A stretch of DNA of 12,383 nt, from assembly GCA_016873595.1 (NCBI GenBank), contig VGWZ01000038.1:1-12383 (forward strand), read 5' to 3'. The translations under genes were made by a program, and so were the position numbers. This document shows, piece by piece, positions 1 to 5,327 of the stretch. Under the pieces are notes generated by a model. It had not been told where the DNA came from, searched no databases, and saw only the letters and a list, made by a program, of their open reading frames with translations. Numbering within the stretch: the stretch's first letter is position 1; each line of letters starts with the position of its first letter. The stretch comes from Nitrospira sp. (GTDB lineage Bacteria; Nitrospirota; Thermodesulfovibrionia; Thermodesulfovibrionales; SM23-35).

Positions 1-381
1 AAACAGTCAGCTTTTTTAAAAATGCGTGCTGAAAAGAAAAATGAGTTTTTTGAAACTTATAAATTTATTTTGAGTCAAATATCTGAACAGCAATGGTCTC
101 ACTTCCAACAAAAACTGAGGAACAATGAGAAAATAAATTTTCATAAATTGTATCTTGATTCAAATGTGGTTTATTGCAAACAATTCTGGGGAGAATATTT
201 TAGGATACCGCTTAATTCATTAGCTGGTCAGTTCACGAAAGAAGGTAATCTTTATATTAATTTTCGTAGACCCTCGTCTGGGAAACTTAGACGGGTCAAA
301 GTTGGGTCAGTCAACTCCATACCTAATATCCATATTTTACAGAAATTTATTGATATGCATTCTATGAATAGTAAAACCTAA
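1..381 (+). CDS. Hypothetical protein, probably 5'-partial
   Basis: I do not recognise this protein. The reading frame is open from base 1, and the first ATG is at 22 with no Shine-Dalgarno before it (only a T-run and A-run), so the true start may lie outside the window. From that ATG it is 119 aa, ending with TAA at 379-381. It is rich in Lys, Asn, Phe and Gln and clearly AT-rich, more so than the genes to the right of 3790. There is no signal peptide, membrane segment or Cys motif. The C-terminal half has a basic patch (around RRPSSGKLRRVKVG, residues 82-95) that could bind nucleic acid, but that is a guess. It sits just upstream of the tRNA-Ala cluster on the same strand. That it is a real gene is moderately supported; its function is unknown. 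Confidence 0.5.
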   Translation, partial: KQSAFLKMRAEKKNEFFETYKFILSQISEQQWSHFQQKLRNNEKINFHKLYLDSNVVYCKQFWGEYFRIPLNSLAGQFTKEGNLYINFRRPSSGKLRRVKVGSVNSIPNIHILQKFIDMHSMNSKT

Positions 382-413
382 CCTTACAAAAACCGCCAAT
401 CCAATCTCAAAAG

Positions 414-444
414 TTGACAGTGAATATCAATAATGTGTTATTTT
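414..444 (+). promoter_or_regulatory. Candidate sigma70-type promoter for the tRNA-Ala region
   Basis: A perfect -35 TTGACA lies at 414-419. The best -10 is TATTTT at 439-444 (4 of 6 matches, 19-nt spacer), with GTTATT at the optimal 17-nt spacing as the alternative. It precedes the broken tRNA-Ala copy at 467 and, through it, the intact tRNA-Ala at 556. A second TTGACA at 457-462 has no usable -10. Motif match only. Confidence 0.35.
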
Positions 445-466
445 ATCAATGGTTAGTTGACATTGT

Positions 467-532
467 GGGGCTGTAGCTCAGTTGGGAGAGCGGTCGCATC
501 GACAGATCGACAGTTCATTCCTGATCAGCTCC
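467..532 (+). pseudogene. Broken tRNA-Ala copy
   Basis: The first 26 bases (GGGGCTGTAGCTCAGTTGGG and on through the D-arm) are identical to the intact tRNA-Ala at 556, and it ends in GATCAGCTCCA like the intact gene. The middle is different and shorter. There is no 5-bp anticodon stem with a 7-nt loop, the region GTCGCATCGACAGATCGAC instead offers alternative GTCG/CGAC pairings, the T-stem has a mismatch, and the CCA end is missing (CCATAT). It is 66 nt rather than 76. It looks like a tandem duplicate whose anticodon/T-arm region was replaced or deleted. It lies in the same orientation 23 nt before the intact gene and could be co-transcribed with it. Confidence 0.75.
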
Positions 533-555
533 ATATATATAGAATTACTGTCTAA

Positions 556-631
<76 letters not shown>

Positions 632-663
632 TTTTCCTCCCCTTTATAAATCGAGCATTTACA

Positions 664-706
664 ATTCAAAAGGTCGTCCTGACATGCGTCGGGATCAGCT
701 CCACCA
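664..706 (+). pseudogene. Degenerate 3' piece of tRNA-Ala
   Basis: The segment begins ATTCAAAAGGTCGTC, matching the anticodon-stem 3' side and variable region of the intact tRNA-Ala (ATTCAAGAGGTCGTC). It ends GATCAGCTCCACCA, identical to its acceptor 3' strand plus CCA. Between them the T-arm is replaced by an unrelated run (CTGACATGCGTCGG). No 5' half is present. Such 3' tRNA pieces are typical scars of integration at tRNA genes or of unequal recombination among tandem copies; the sequence does not say which. Confidence 0.65.
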
Positions 707-721
707 GGTAATTTCAAACCC

Positions 722-1135
722 TTACCAGTAAATCGGTATCTCTTTTTCTTTAGTGTGTTTTCTTGTTCTTGTCTTAATAATATCTTTAGTTATTTCCGAG
801 GGATGGGTTACAGCCTTTTCTATTGCTTTCTGGACAAGCTGATTAAGCGAAATACCGAGCTTGGCAGCCTGTTTCATTGCTCTTATGTGTAATTCGGAAG
901 GGACACGCACATTAAAGCTACCCTTGCAGGACTTTATAGTCTCCTTGCCCGCCTCTTTGCAAAGAGCGATATAATCATCCACAGCCTCATGAAATGCTTT
1001 TATCAGCTCTTCCACGCTTTTACCTTCAAAGGTTATAAGGTCTGTTATTCCTTCTATCTTTCCATGAAAGACCTTATCCTCTGAACTGAAATGCACAGAT
1101 CCGATAAAATCTTTGTATGTCAATACGTCTTTCAT
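722..1135 (-). CDS. hicB: HicB-family antitoxin
   Basis: Predicted antitoxin of a type II HicAB module. HicB proteins bind and block the HicA RNase and repress their own operon. The 137-aa product has the HicB-like N-terminal region (about residues 1-65, with the VEELIKAFHEAVDDYIALC helix around 41-59) and a ribbon-helix-helix DNA-binding region (about 73-109: GSFNVRVPSELH, then AAKLGISLNQLVQKAIEKA). A basic tail (KTRTRKHTKEKE) follows. Its ATG overlaps the hicA stop in an ATGA (1132-1135), so the two are translationally coupled with the toxin first. The order hicA then hicB and the sizes are normal. The gene appears intact. Confidence in the family is high; activity is inferred. Confidence 0.92.
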   Translation of the reverse strand: MKDVLTYKDFIGSVHFSSEDKVFHGKIEGITDLITFEGKSVEELIKAFHEAVDDYIALCKEAGKETIKSCKGSFNVRVPSELHIRAMKQAAKLGISLNQLVQKAIEKAVTHPSEITKDIIKTRTRKHTKEKEIPIYW

Positions 1136-1392
1136 TTTATTACCCCCGTTCTTCTCAGTTCATCTTCAATATCCTTTAACTGATATTGTTTAAGCTCAGG
1201 TTTTGGATGCGGTTTATGAAGCCTAATAATATGTTTAGTCTTATGATTGATAAACGCTACCCTTGAGCCCGATGTTTTGCCTGTCTTTGCTTCTTCATAA
1301 CCAAAGGATCGTAAAAGGTTTATCATCTCATCATAAGTGAAATCCTTTGGTTTTGATAAAAAACGTCTTAAAAGTTTTTCAACTTTACCCAC
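1132..1392 (-). CDS. hicA: HicA-family toxin (putative mRNA interferase)
   Basis: The 86-aa product matches the longer HicA subfamily. An N-terminal helix (VEKLLRRFLSKPKDFTYDEM) is followed by the core LLRSFGYEEAKTGKTSGSRVAF and the end pattern LHKPHPKPELKQYQLKDI. HicA toxins are small dsRNA-binding-fold RNases that cleave mRNA on translating ribosomes. In classical HicA the catalytic His sits in a G-S-H motif; here that place reads G-S-R (about residues 43-45), as I recall for this subfamily, so catalysis may use another His. The start is GTG at 1390-1392: an in-frame TAG two codons upstream excludes an earlier start, and no Shine-Dalgarno is visible. It forms an operon with hicB through a 4-bp overlap. 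Confidence 0.9.
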   Translation of the reverse strand: MGKVEKLLRRFLSKPKDFTYDEMINLLRSFGYEEAKTGKTSGSRVAFINHKTKHIIRLHKPHPKPELKQYQLKDIEDELRRTGVIK

Positions 1393-1685
1393 AAACTAAT
1401 GTACCACGAGTGATTTTAAAATACAACTATAAATTAGTTACTATCCAATTTAACCCTAACCGAGGAAGAAAAAAGAGAAATGGTAATACCTTGGGGTTCA
1501 GATAGGGTCGTCTCGAGGCTATATTTTAAGTGGGTGCCCTGGCGGATGCTTTAGGCTTCCCCATTCCCTGTAGGTGGGGCCTGCTCACCACATCCAGCAC
1601 TCCAAGCTCCCTTAATCCCTGAGTTCTCTCGACCTCTCCACCCAAGGTATTCTGTTCTTCTTTTCGGCATATTGACCAAAAAACT
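1393..1685. other. Gene-poor stretch with a GC-richer patch
   Basis: No convincing gene. The left part (1393-1480) is AT-rich and should contain the hicAB promoter; on the minus strand a weak pair TTGTAT / TACATT (17-nt spacer) would start transcription almost at the hicA GTG. From about 1500 to 1650 the base composition turns visibly GC-richer than both flanks. On the minus strand one frame is open with codons such as GVLDVVSRPHLQGMGKPKAS, but it has no good start and no family I recognise. It looks like a fragment of foreign or mobile DNA. Confidence 0.4.
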
Positions 1686-2252
1686 TTATCCCGTATCTCT
1701 CCTTGCTAACAATATCTTTACTACTTTTAAGACTTCTACTAATAATAGATAATCTCTGTTACCTTGAGTAATCTCAAAAGACTTTATATCATTTCTGTTC
1801 TTTATCTCTCTGATAAATCCCTCTCCTTTAAGGGCGATAGTTGCGATAAGCACCTTCTCAGAATTCAGAATCTCTTTTATGAGTTTTCTGAATTTACTGG
1901 AAAAGCATTCCATCTTCCCGATTTCATCAATAATAATGAGACTGGTTGCAGAATTGAAAAATGGAATGGATTCAAGAAACGTTTCGAAGCCTTCGATGTT
2001 AACACTGTATTTTCCTACCTTATAATGACTTTTAATGTCGACATGTGAGAGAATCCCTTTTATCCCATCAAGACTTATGAGCTCAAATCCTTTTCTGATG
2101 CCTTTTTCTCTGATCTCTGTGGTGTAAAAACCAACAGGACGGAAATCTTTTAATTCCTCAGAGAGGTTTTTAATGAGCGTAGTTTTCCCAACGCCTGAAA
2201 GACCTGTGATGAGGATGTTCTTTGTGAGTTTCTGGTCTAAAATACTATCCAG
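1686..2252 (-). CDS. THEP1-type nucleoside-triphosphatase, start codon missing
   Basis: The translated frame is a clear THEP1/DUF265 P-loop NTPase. Walker A is GLSGVGKTT, followed by FRPVGFYTTEIREKGIRKGF, the VGKYSVNIEGFE motif, Walker B SLIIIDEIGKME, and the C-terminal GFIREIKNR...EITQGNRD pattern. Family members hydrolyse NTPs; their cellular role is unsettled. The open frame runs from an in-frame TGA at 2307-2309 to TAA at 1686, but it contains no ATG, GTG or TTG before Walker A. The best non-canonical start is CTG at 2250-2252 (188 aa, normal family length), with ATT at 2241-2243 next. Alternatively a one-base loss in the TTTT run near 2239-2242 split it from ATGs in the neighbouring frame (2284 and 2272). 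It follows the desulforedoxin-like gene on the same strand. Family assignment is strong; whether it is functional is open. Confidence 0.82.
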   Translation of the reverse strand: MDSILDQKLTKNILITGLSGVGKTTLIKNLSEELKDFRPVGFYTTEIREKGIRKGFELISLDGIKGILSHVDIKSHYKVGKYSVNIEGFETFLESIPFFNSATSLIIIDEIGKMECFSSKFRKLIKEILNSEKVLIATIALKGEGFIREIKNRNDIKSFEITQGNRDYLLLVEVLKVVKILLARRDTG

Positions 2253-2335
2253 AGTACATCTGCCTTCATCATAAAAGATGACATGAGACGTAAATAGAGA
2301 AACGTATCAGGGTATCGTTCTATTTGGTATATCTA

Positions 2336-2524
2336 TTACTTTTTCGATTTCATCTGTTTACCGCAACAAATCAAATCGCACATATCAACACAGCCACAGA
2401 CTTTATCTACTGACACAACCATACCACATACACTGCACGTGTATTTGTCACCTTTTTTGATTCCTTTTTTCTCTGTACTGCCTTTTCCCGCTGCGGGTTT
2501 AGAAACTGTCTTTTTAGTTGCCAT
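2336..2524 (-). CDS. Small desulforedoxin-like Cys-rich metalloprotein
   Basis: The 62-aa protein has a Lys-rich leader (residues 1-27) and a compact Cys core: YTCSVCGMVV (C30, C33), then CGC (C43, C45), C49, and LICCGKQM (C53, C54). The CxxC ... CCG frame matches desulforedoxin and the N-terminal domain of desulfoferrodoxin, where four Cys bind one Fe(SCys)4 centre. This protein has three extra Cys inserted between the pairs, so it could hold a different metal site or a disulfide. It is probably cytoplasmic, since no signal peptide is seen. The ribosome site is weak (AGAGAG before ATG). It lies 64 nt after the WxPGHW-repeat gene and just before the THEP1 gene on the same strand, so co-transcription is possible. 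The function, perhaps redox or oxygen defence, is inferred. Confidence 0.75.
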   Translation of the reverse strand: MATKKTVSKPAAGKGSTEKKGIKKGDKYTCSVCGMVVSVDKVCGCVDMCDLICCGKQMKSKK

Positions 2525-2588
2525 TGTTACTCTCTCTTTTCTCTATATTTTTTATACTGATTTATCTCTACGCTCACCTCGCAGAAAA

Positions 2589-3023
2589 TTATCTCCAATG
2601 ACCTGGTACCCAGTTTCCACCTCGCCCACGATGGCCAGGCACCCAGTGTTTTCCTGGTGGAGGTGTTCCGTCCCAGTGACCGGGAATCCATTTATCACTT
2701 TGCCAGTAGCCTGGAATCCATTTCACACCCATGCCTGGTGACGGAACTGCCTTCCAATGACCAGGAACCCATCTTTTAGCTGTCCAGTGTCCAGGAACCC
2801 ATTCGGATCCGGGTGGCGGAGGTGTTGTGTCCGGTATCCATTTACTATCCCTCCAGATATAAGGACCATCTCCTGGAGGGGCGTTAACCGGTATCCATTT
2901 CCCTCCAACTTCAACCCATACCTTACCCGGTGGTAGAGGTCCATGTGGTAAAGCTATAGCATAACCGCTCAAGCAAACGAGCAATACTGAGCACATAAGT
3001 GCTATAAATATGATTCTTTTCAT
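2589..3023 (-). CDS. Secreted WxPGHW-repeat protein
   Basis: A 144-aa exported protein. Residues 1-25 form a classical signal peptide (MKRIIFIALMCSVLLVCL core) with a likely signal peptidase I site after AIA, before LPHG. It is not a good lipobox, because the residue before the Cys is Val. The mature part is built of Trp/Pro/Gly/His units: WVPGHW three times, WIPGYW, WIPGHW and WVPGHR, separated by Pro-rich linkers such as TPPPPGSE. This matches the WXXGXW (YXWGXW-like) repeat family, found in periplasmic or surface proteins of Gram-negative bacteria and of unknown function. The start is firm: AAGGAGGG lies 6 nt before the ATG, and a good promoter lies upstream. No catalytic motif is seen. 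Confidence 0.85.
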   Translation of the reverse strand: MKRIIFIALMCSVLLVCLSGYAIALPHGPLPPGKVWVEVGGKWIPVNAPPGDGPYIWRDSKWIPDTTPPPPGSEWVPGHWTAKRWVPGHWKAVPSPGMGVKWIPGYWQSDKWIPGHWDGTPPPGKHWVPGHRGRGGNWVPGHWR

Positions 3024-3059
3024 ATTCCCTCCTTTTCTTTTCTCTATTATATCAACTCA

Positions 3060-3088
3060 ATTATAGCAAAAAGATTGTTAAATGTCAG
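3060..3088 (-). promoter_or_regulatory. Sigma70-type promoter of the WxPGHW-repeat gene
   Basis: Read on the minus strand: -35 CTGACA (plus positions 3083-3088), a 17-nt spacer, and a perfect -10 TATAAT (3060-3065). The predicted start near 3053 gives a leader of about 30 nt containing the AAGGAGGG ribosome site. A second TATAAT (3046-3051) lacks a -35. This is the best-matching promoter in the window. Confidence 0.7.
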
Positions 3089-3094
3089 AAAAAC

Positions 3095-3178
3095 TCAGAA
3101 GTTTATAACCATAAGAACCTCTATAGTCTCTAAATAGATTTTCTTTTCGATCGCTTCCATAGGAATCAGTGCTTTCAT
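3095..3178 (-). pseudogene. 5' stub of an ORF6N-domain gene
   Basis: A 27-codon ORF with a strong ribosome site (GGAGG, 4 nt before ATG) starts MKALIPMEAIEKKIYL and stops at TGA 3095-3097. That opening is the hallmark start of ORF6N-domain proteins (phage-antirepressor-related, usually LIPxExIExKIYLIRGxKVM), but the rest of the domain is absent. The stub retains its translation start while the body is deleted, so it marks a former phage or mobile-element gene. Recognition rests on 16 residues, hence the moderate confidence. Confidence 0.55.
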
Positions 3179-3217
3179 CTATCCTCCAATATAAAATTAC
3201 ATGTCCACATTATGCCT

Positions 3218-3586
3218 TTATAAAGACACTTTTTCTTCCCATGAAGAAATCCTGAAGATATCAAGAAGATCATTTACTTTCTCATACGCCCGACGCATGA
3301 TTATATCCCTGTCATCTCTTTCCATATTGGCTTCTGCTTACCATTTAGTCCTTATCCTTTGTTCAAATATAGCCTGCGCTGCTTCCTCGCCTCTCCCTTT
3401 GAAACTCTTCAAATCAAGATAAAGCTGGATGTCAGATTTCGCACTCTTTTTTGATTGGTGTCTCCGTCTGGTTCTCTGAAAGGCCAGAATAGAAAGAAAA
3501 GCTCTGATTCTTTTAATAAGAATAGTTCTTGACCCATTGATTGAGCACCTCTTCAGGTTTGATAAGATAGAAGCTCTTGAAAAATG
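3218..3586 (-). pseudogene. Decayed protein-coding remnant, family unknown
   Basis: The minus-strand frame between the TAA at 3587-3589 and the TAA at 3218-3220 is open except for one in-frame TAA at 3338-3340. The part around the stop reads like real protein: DIQLYLDLKSFKGRGEEAAQ, then AIFEQRIRTKW, stop, then AEANMERDDRDIIMRRAYEK. There is no ATG near the upstream end and no ribosome site. Charged, helical and coherent across the stop, it is most likely a gene broken by a nonsense mutation and truncated in 5'. I cannot name the family. It lies directly upstream of the ORF6N stub, with the tRNA-Ser remnant just beyond it. Confidence 0.35.
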
Positions 3587-3640
3587 TTACCTAAATCTTA
3601 CCTGATAAAGCATTTTTTCTTTTTTAATCTGTTGTATTAC

Positions 3641-3668
3641 GTGAGTTCGAATCTCACCTCCCCCGCCA
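3641..3668 (+). pseudogene. 3' remnant of a tRNA-Ser gene (possible attachment-site scar)
   Basis: The T-arm GTGAG-TTCGAAT-CTCAC is followed by the acceptor 3' strand CTCCCCC, discriminator G and CCA. The G discriminator and this acceptor end fit tRNA-Ser. The matching 5' strand GGGGGAG and the rest of the cloverleaf are not found upstream, so only the last 28 nt exist. Site-specific integrases commonly use exactly this T-arm/3' end segment as the core site and leave such a copy at one end of the integrated element. It falls at the change from accessory to housekeeping content. Confidence 0.7.
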
Positions 3669-3793
3669 GAACTTCTTGTTAAAGTTAATCTTGGACTTGA
3701 TTAAAAGTTGCAAGTTTTTTAGCTTCTTTGATAAGCTTTTTGTGTGGATAAGGGGACAATCTTCAATTCCGTCGATTGGGCTATAGATAAAGC

Positions 3794-4855
3794 ATGGAAC
3801 AACGGGCTATGAACCCCCTTGAATATCTCTACTCCATTGGGTTATCAATAAAGAAGCATTATGCCTTAAAGCATCAGAAGAAACTTCCCTGTAAGGTAAT
3901 CAGCATCGGGAATATAACCGTTGGTGGAACAGGCAAAACCCCTGCTACGATTGCAATTGCAGAGGAAGCAAAAAAACGCGGATTTAAACCTTATATTCTC
4001 ACAAGAGGATATAAAGGTAAAATAAAAGGCCCATGTTTCATAAGTAAAGGCGCGGGACCACTGGTGAGCGAACAAGAGGCAGGTGATGAACCTATTCTTA
4101 TGGCTGAAAAATTAAAAGATGTGCCGATAATAAAATGTCCGGACAGGTATAAGGGTGGCATGTTTGCAATTCAAAATCTCAAATCTAAAATCTCAAATCT
4201 AAAATCTAAAATTCTTTTCATCCTTGATGACGGTTTCCAGCACTGGAATCTTTTCAGAGATAGAGATATTCTCCTCATAGATGGCAAGAACCCATTTGGG
4301 AACAGAAGATTGCTTCCACTCGGTCAGTTGAGAGAGCCTCTCAGTGCTATAAGCAGGGCTGATATTATAGTACTTACAAGGACGGATGGAAGCAGAAGTC
4401 AGAAATCAAAAATCAAAAATCAAAAATCAAAAATTGATAGTCTGATTGAAGAAATAAAGCTCTATAATTCAAGAGTGCCAATATTTTTTGCTGAACACCG
4501 CCCTTCAAAATTTATAACAACCGCAGGAGATATACTGCCTCTTGAGTGGGCAATAGAGAAAAAGTTTTTGGGTTTCTGTGGCATAGGCAATCCGGAATCG
4601 TTCATGCAGACCCTCATCGCTGCAGGTGTTGCATTAACAGGGTTTAAAATTTACAGAGACCATTACAGATATAGTGTGAAGGATGTGGAGACCATCAAAA
4701 AGAGTGCGGAACAGAGTGGTGCCAACTGGATTGTTACCACAGAAAAAGATATAATGAGACTCAAAGAATTCAATCTTCCAGAAAATCTTGTTTCGTTAGC
4801 TATTGAATTTACTGTTGATAAGAAGTTCTATGAAGAAGTATTGAGGAAACTGTAA
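3794..4855 (+). CDS. lpxK: Tetraacyldisaccharide 4'-kinase (LpxK)
   Basis: LpxK phosphorylates the 4' position of the lipid A disaccharide precursor at the inner membrane, a late step of Raetz-pathway lipid A synthesis. The 353-aa product has the N-terminal hydrophobic approach (LEYLYSIGLSIKK), the P-loop GNITVGGTGKTP (39-50), the TRGY motif, DDGFQH (145-150) and the LPLGQLREPLSA block; length is typical to slightly long. Two Lys/Asn/Gln/Ser-rich inserts (about 127-140 and 203-214) come from AT-rich micro-repeats in the DNA. An in-frame TAA at 3788-3790 makes the ATG at 3794 the earliest start. The ATG at 3809 (residue 6) overlaps the stop of a short upstream frame in an ATGA and could equally be used. 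No strong ribosome site exists for either. The next gene starts 70 nt downstream. Confidence 0.95.
   Translation: MEQRAMNPLEYLYSIGLSIKKHYALKHQKKLPCKVISIGNITVGGTGKTPATIAIAEEAKKRGFKPYILTRGYKGKIKGPCFISKGAGPLVSEQEAGDEPILMAEKLKDVPIIKCPDRYKGGMFAIQNLKSKISNLKSKILFILDDGFQHWNLFRDRDILLIDGKNPFGNRRLLPLGQLREPLSAISRADIIVLTRTDGSRSQKSKIKNQKSKIDSLIEEIKLYNSRVPIFFAEHRPSKFITTAGDILPLEWAIEKKFLGFCGIGNPESFMQTLIAAGVALTGFKIYRDHYRYSVKDVETIKKSAEQSGANWIVTTEKDIMRLKEFNLPENLVSLAIEFTVDKKFYEEVLRKL
4171..4214 (+). repeat. In-frame micro-repeat tract 1 within lpxK
   Basis: A tract of nearly identical AT-rich units with a 14-nt period (TCTCAAATCTAAAA, about twice, plus partial units) encodes the NLKSKISNLKSKI insert immediately before LFILDDGFQH. 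The reading frame is preserved. Confidence 0.8.
4400..4435 (+). repeat. In-frame micro-repeat tract 2 within lpxK
   Basis: Four to five copies of the 7-nt unit AATCAAA run head to tail. Because three units make 21 nt, the protein shows a seven-residue period (QKSKIKN), giving an insert between VLTRTDGSRS and DSLIEEIK. The frame is preserved and the unit differs from tract 1. Confidence 0.85.
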
Positions 4856-4925
4856 AACTAATAACTAAAAATTCAACATGAAGGAATTTCACATTTTTAA
4901 TTTTTTATTTATTATGGGGGTTTAA

Positions 4926-5327
4926 ATGGTCAGATACATTAATGTGAGGAGCAAGTCGAGGATTGAATTTATTGATATTACCGGAATAATACAGGAGGTT
5001 GTAAAAGAGGCAGGGATTACGAATGCTGTCTGTTATCTTTATATTCCGCATACAACTGCAGGAATAACAATCAATGAAGGTGCTGACCCGAGCGTACAAC
5101 GTGATATCCAGAATACCCTCAGCAGACTCATCCCATATGAAATGAATTATTTCCACAGGGAAGGTAATGCTGATGCCCATGTAAAATCGACTATTGTTGG
5201 CACGTCTGTAAATGTAATAGTTGATGAGGGCAAGCTGCTCTTAGGTACATGGCAATCCATCTTTTTCTGTGAGTTTGATGGTCCCAGGCACCGAAGAATA
5301 GCAGTTAAATTTACAGGTAATGTCTGA
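4926..5327 (+). CDS. YjbQ/UPF0047 family protein
   Basis: The 133-aa product is a full-length UPF0047 (YjbQ) protein. It has the signature YIPHTTAGITINEG with H42, the second conserved segment NADAHVKSTIVG with H85, and GTWQSIFFCEFDGPR near the C terminus. Family members form trimers and have been described as having a secondary thiamine-phosphate synthase activity in overexpression tests; the physiological role is unclear. The start is well placed, with GGGGG 5 nt before the ATG. Its TGA overlaps the next gene's ATG region by 8 nt, so it is translationally linked to the nuclease-like gene. It lies 70 nt after lpxK on the same strand. Confidence 0.93.
   Translation: MVRYINVRSKSRIEFIDITGIIQEVVKEAGITNAVCYLYIPHTTAGITINEGADPSVQRDIQNTLSRLIPYEMNYFHREGNADAHVKSTIVGTSVNVIVDEGKLLLGTWQSIFFCEFDGPRHRRIAVKFTGNV

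Noticed and set aside
1764..2048. Plus-strand ORF over the NTPase region
   Set aside because: The minus strand carries all THEP1 motifs; this is its antisense shadow.
2439..2944. ORFs opposite to or out of frame with the WxPGHW and Cys-rich genes
   Set aside because: The real genes have a signal peptide, repeats, a Cys pattern and ribosome sites; these frames have none.
3201..3422. Plus-strand 73-aa ORF
   Set aside because: No ribosome site or family likeness; the minus strand is more protein-like, although broken.
3719..3745. Weak hairpin AGCTT/AAGCT with T-run before lpxK
   Set aside because: A 5-bp AT-rich stem is too weak to call a terminator.
4400..4435. Short repeats as a possible CRISPR array
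   Set aside because: The units are 7 nt, head to tail with no spacers, and lie inside a coding gene.
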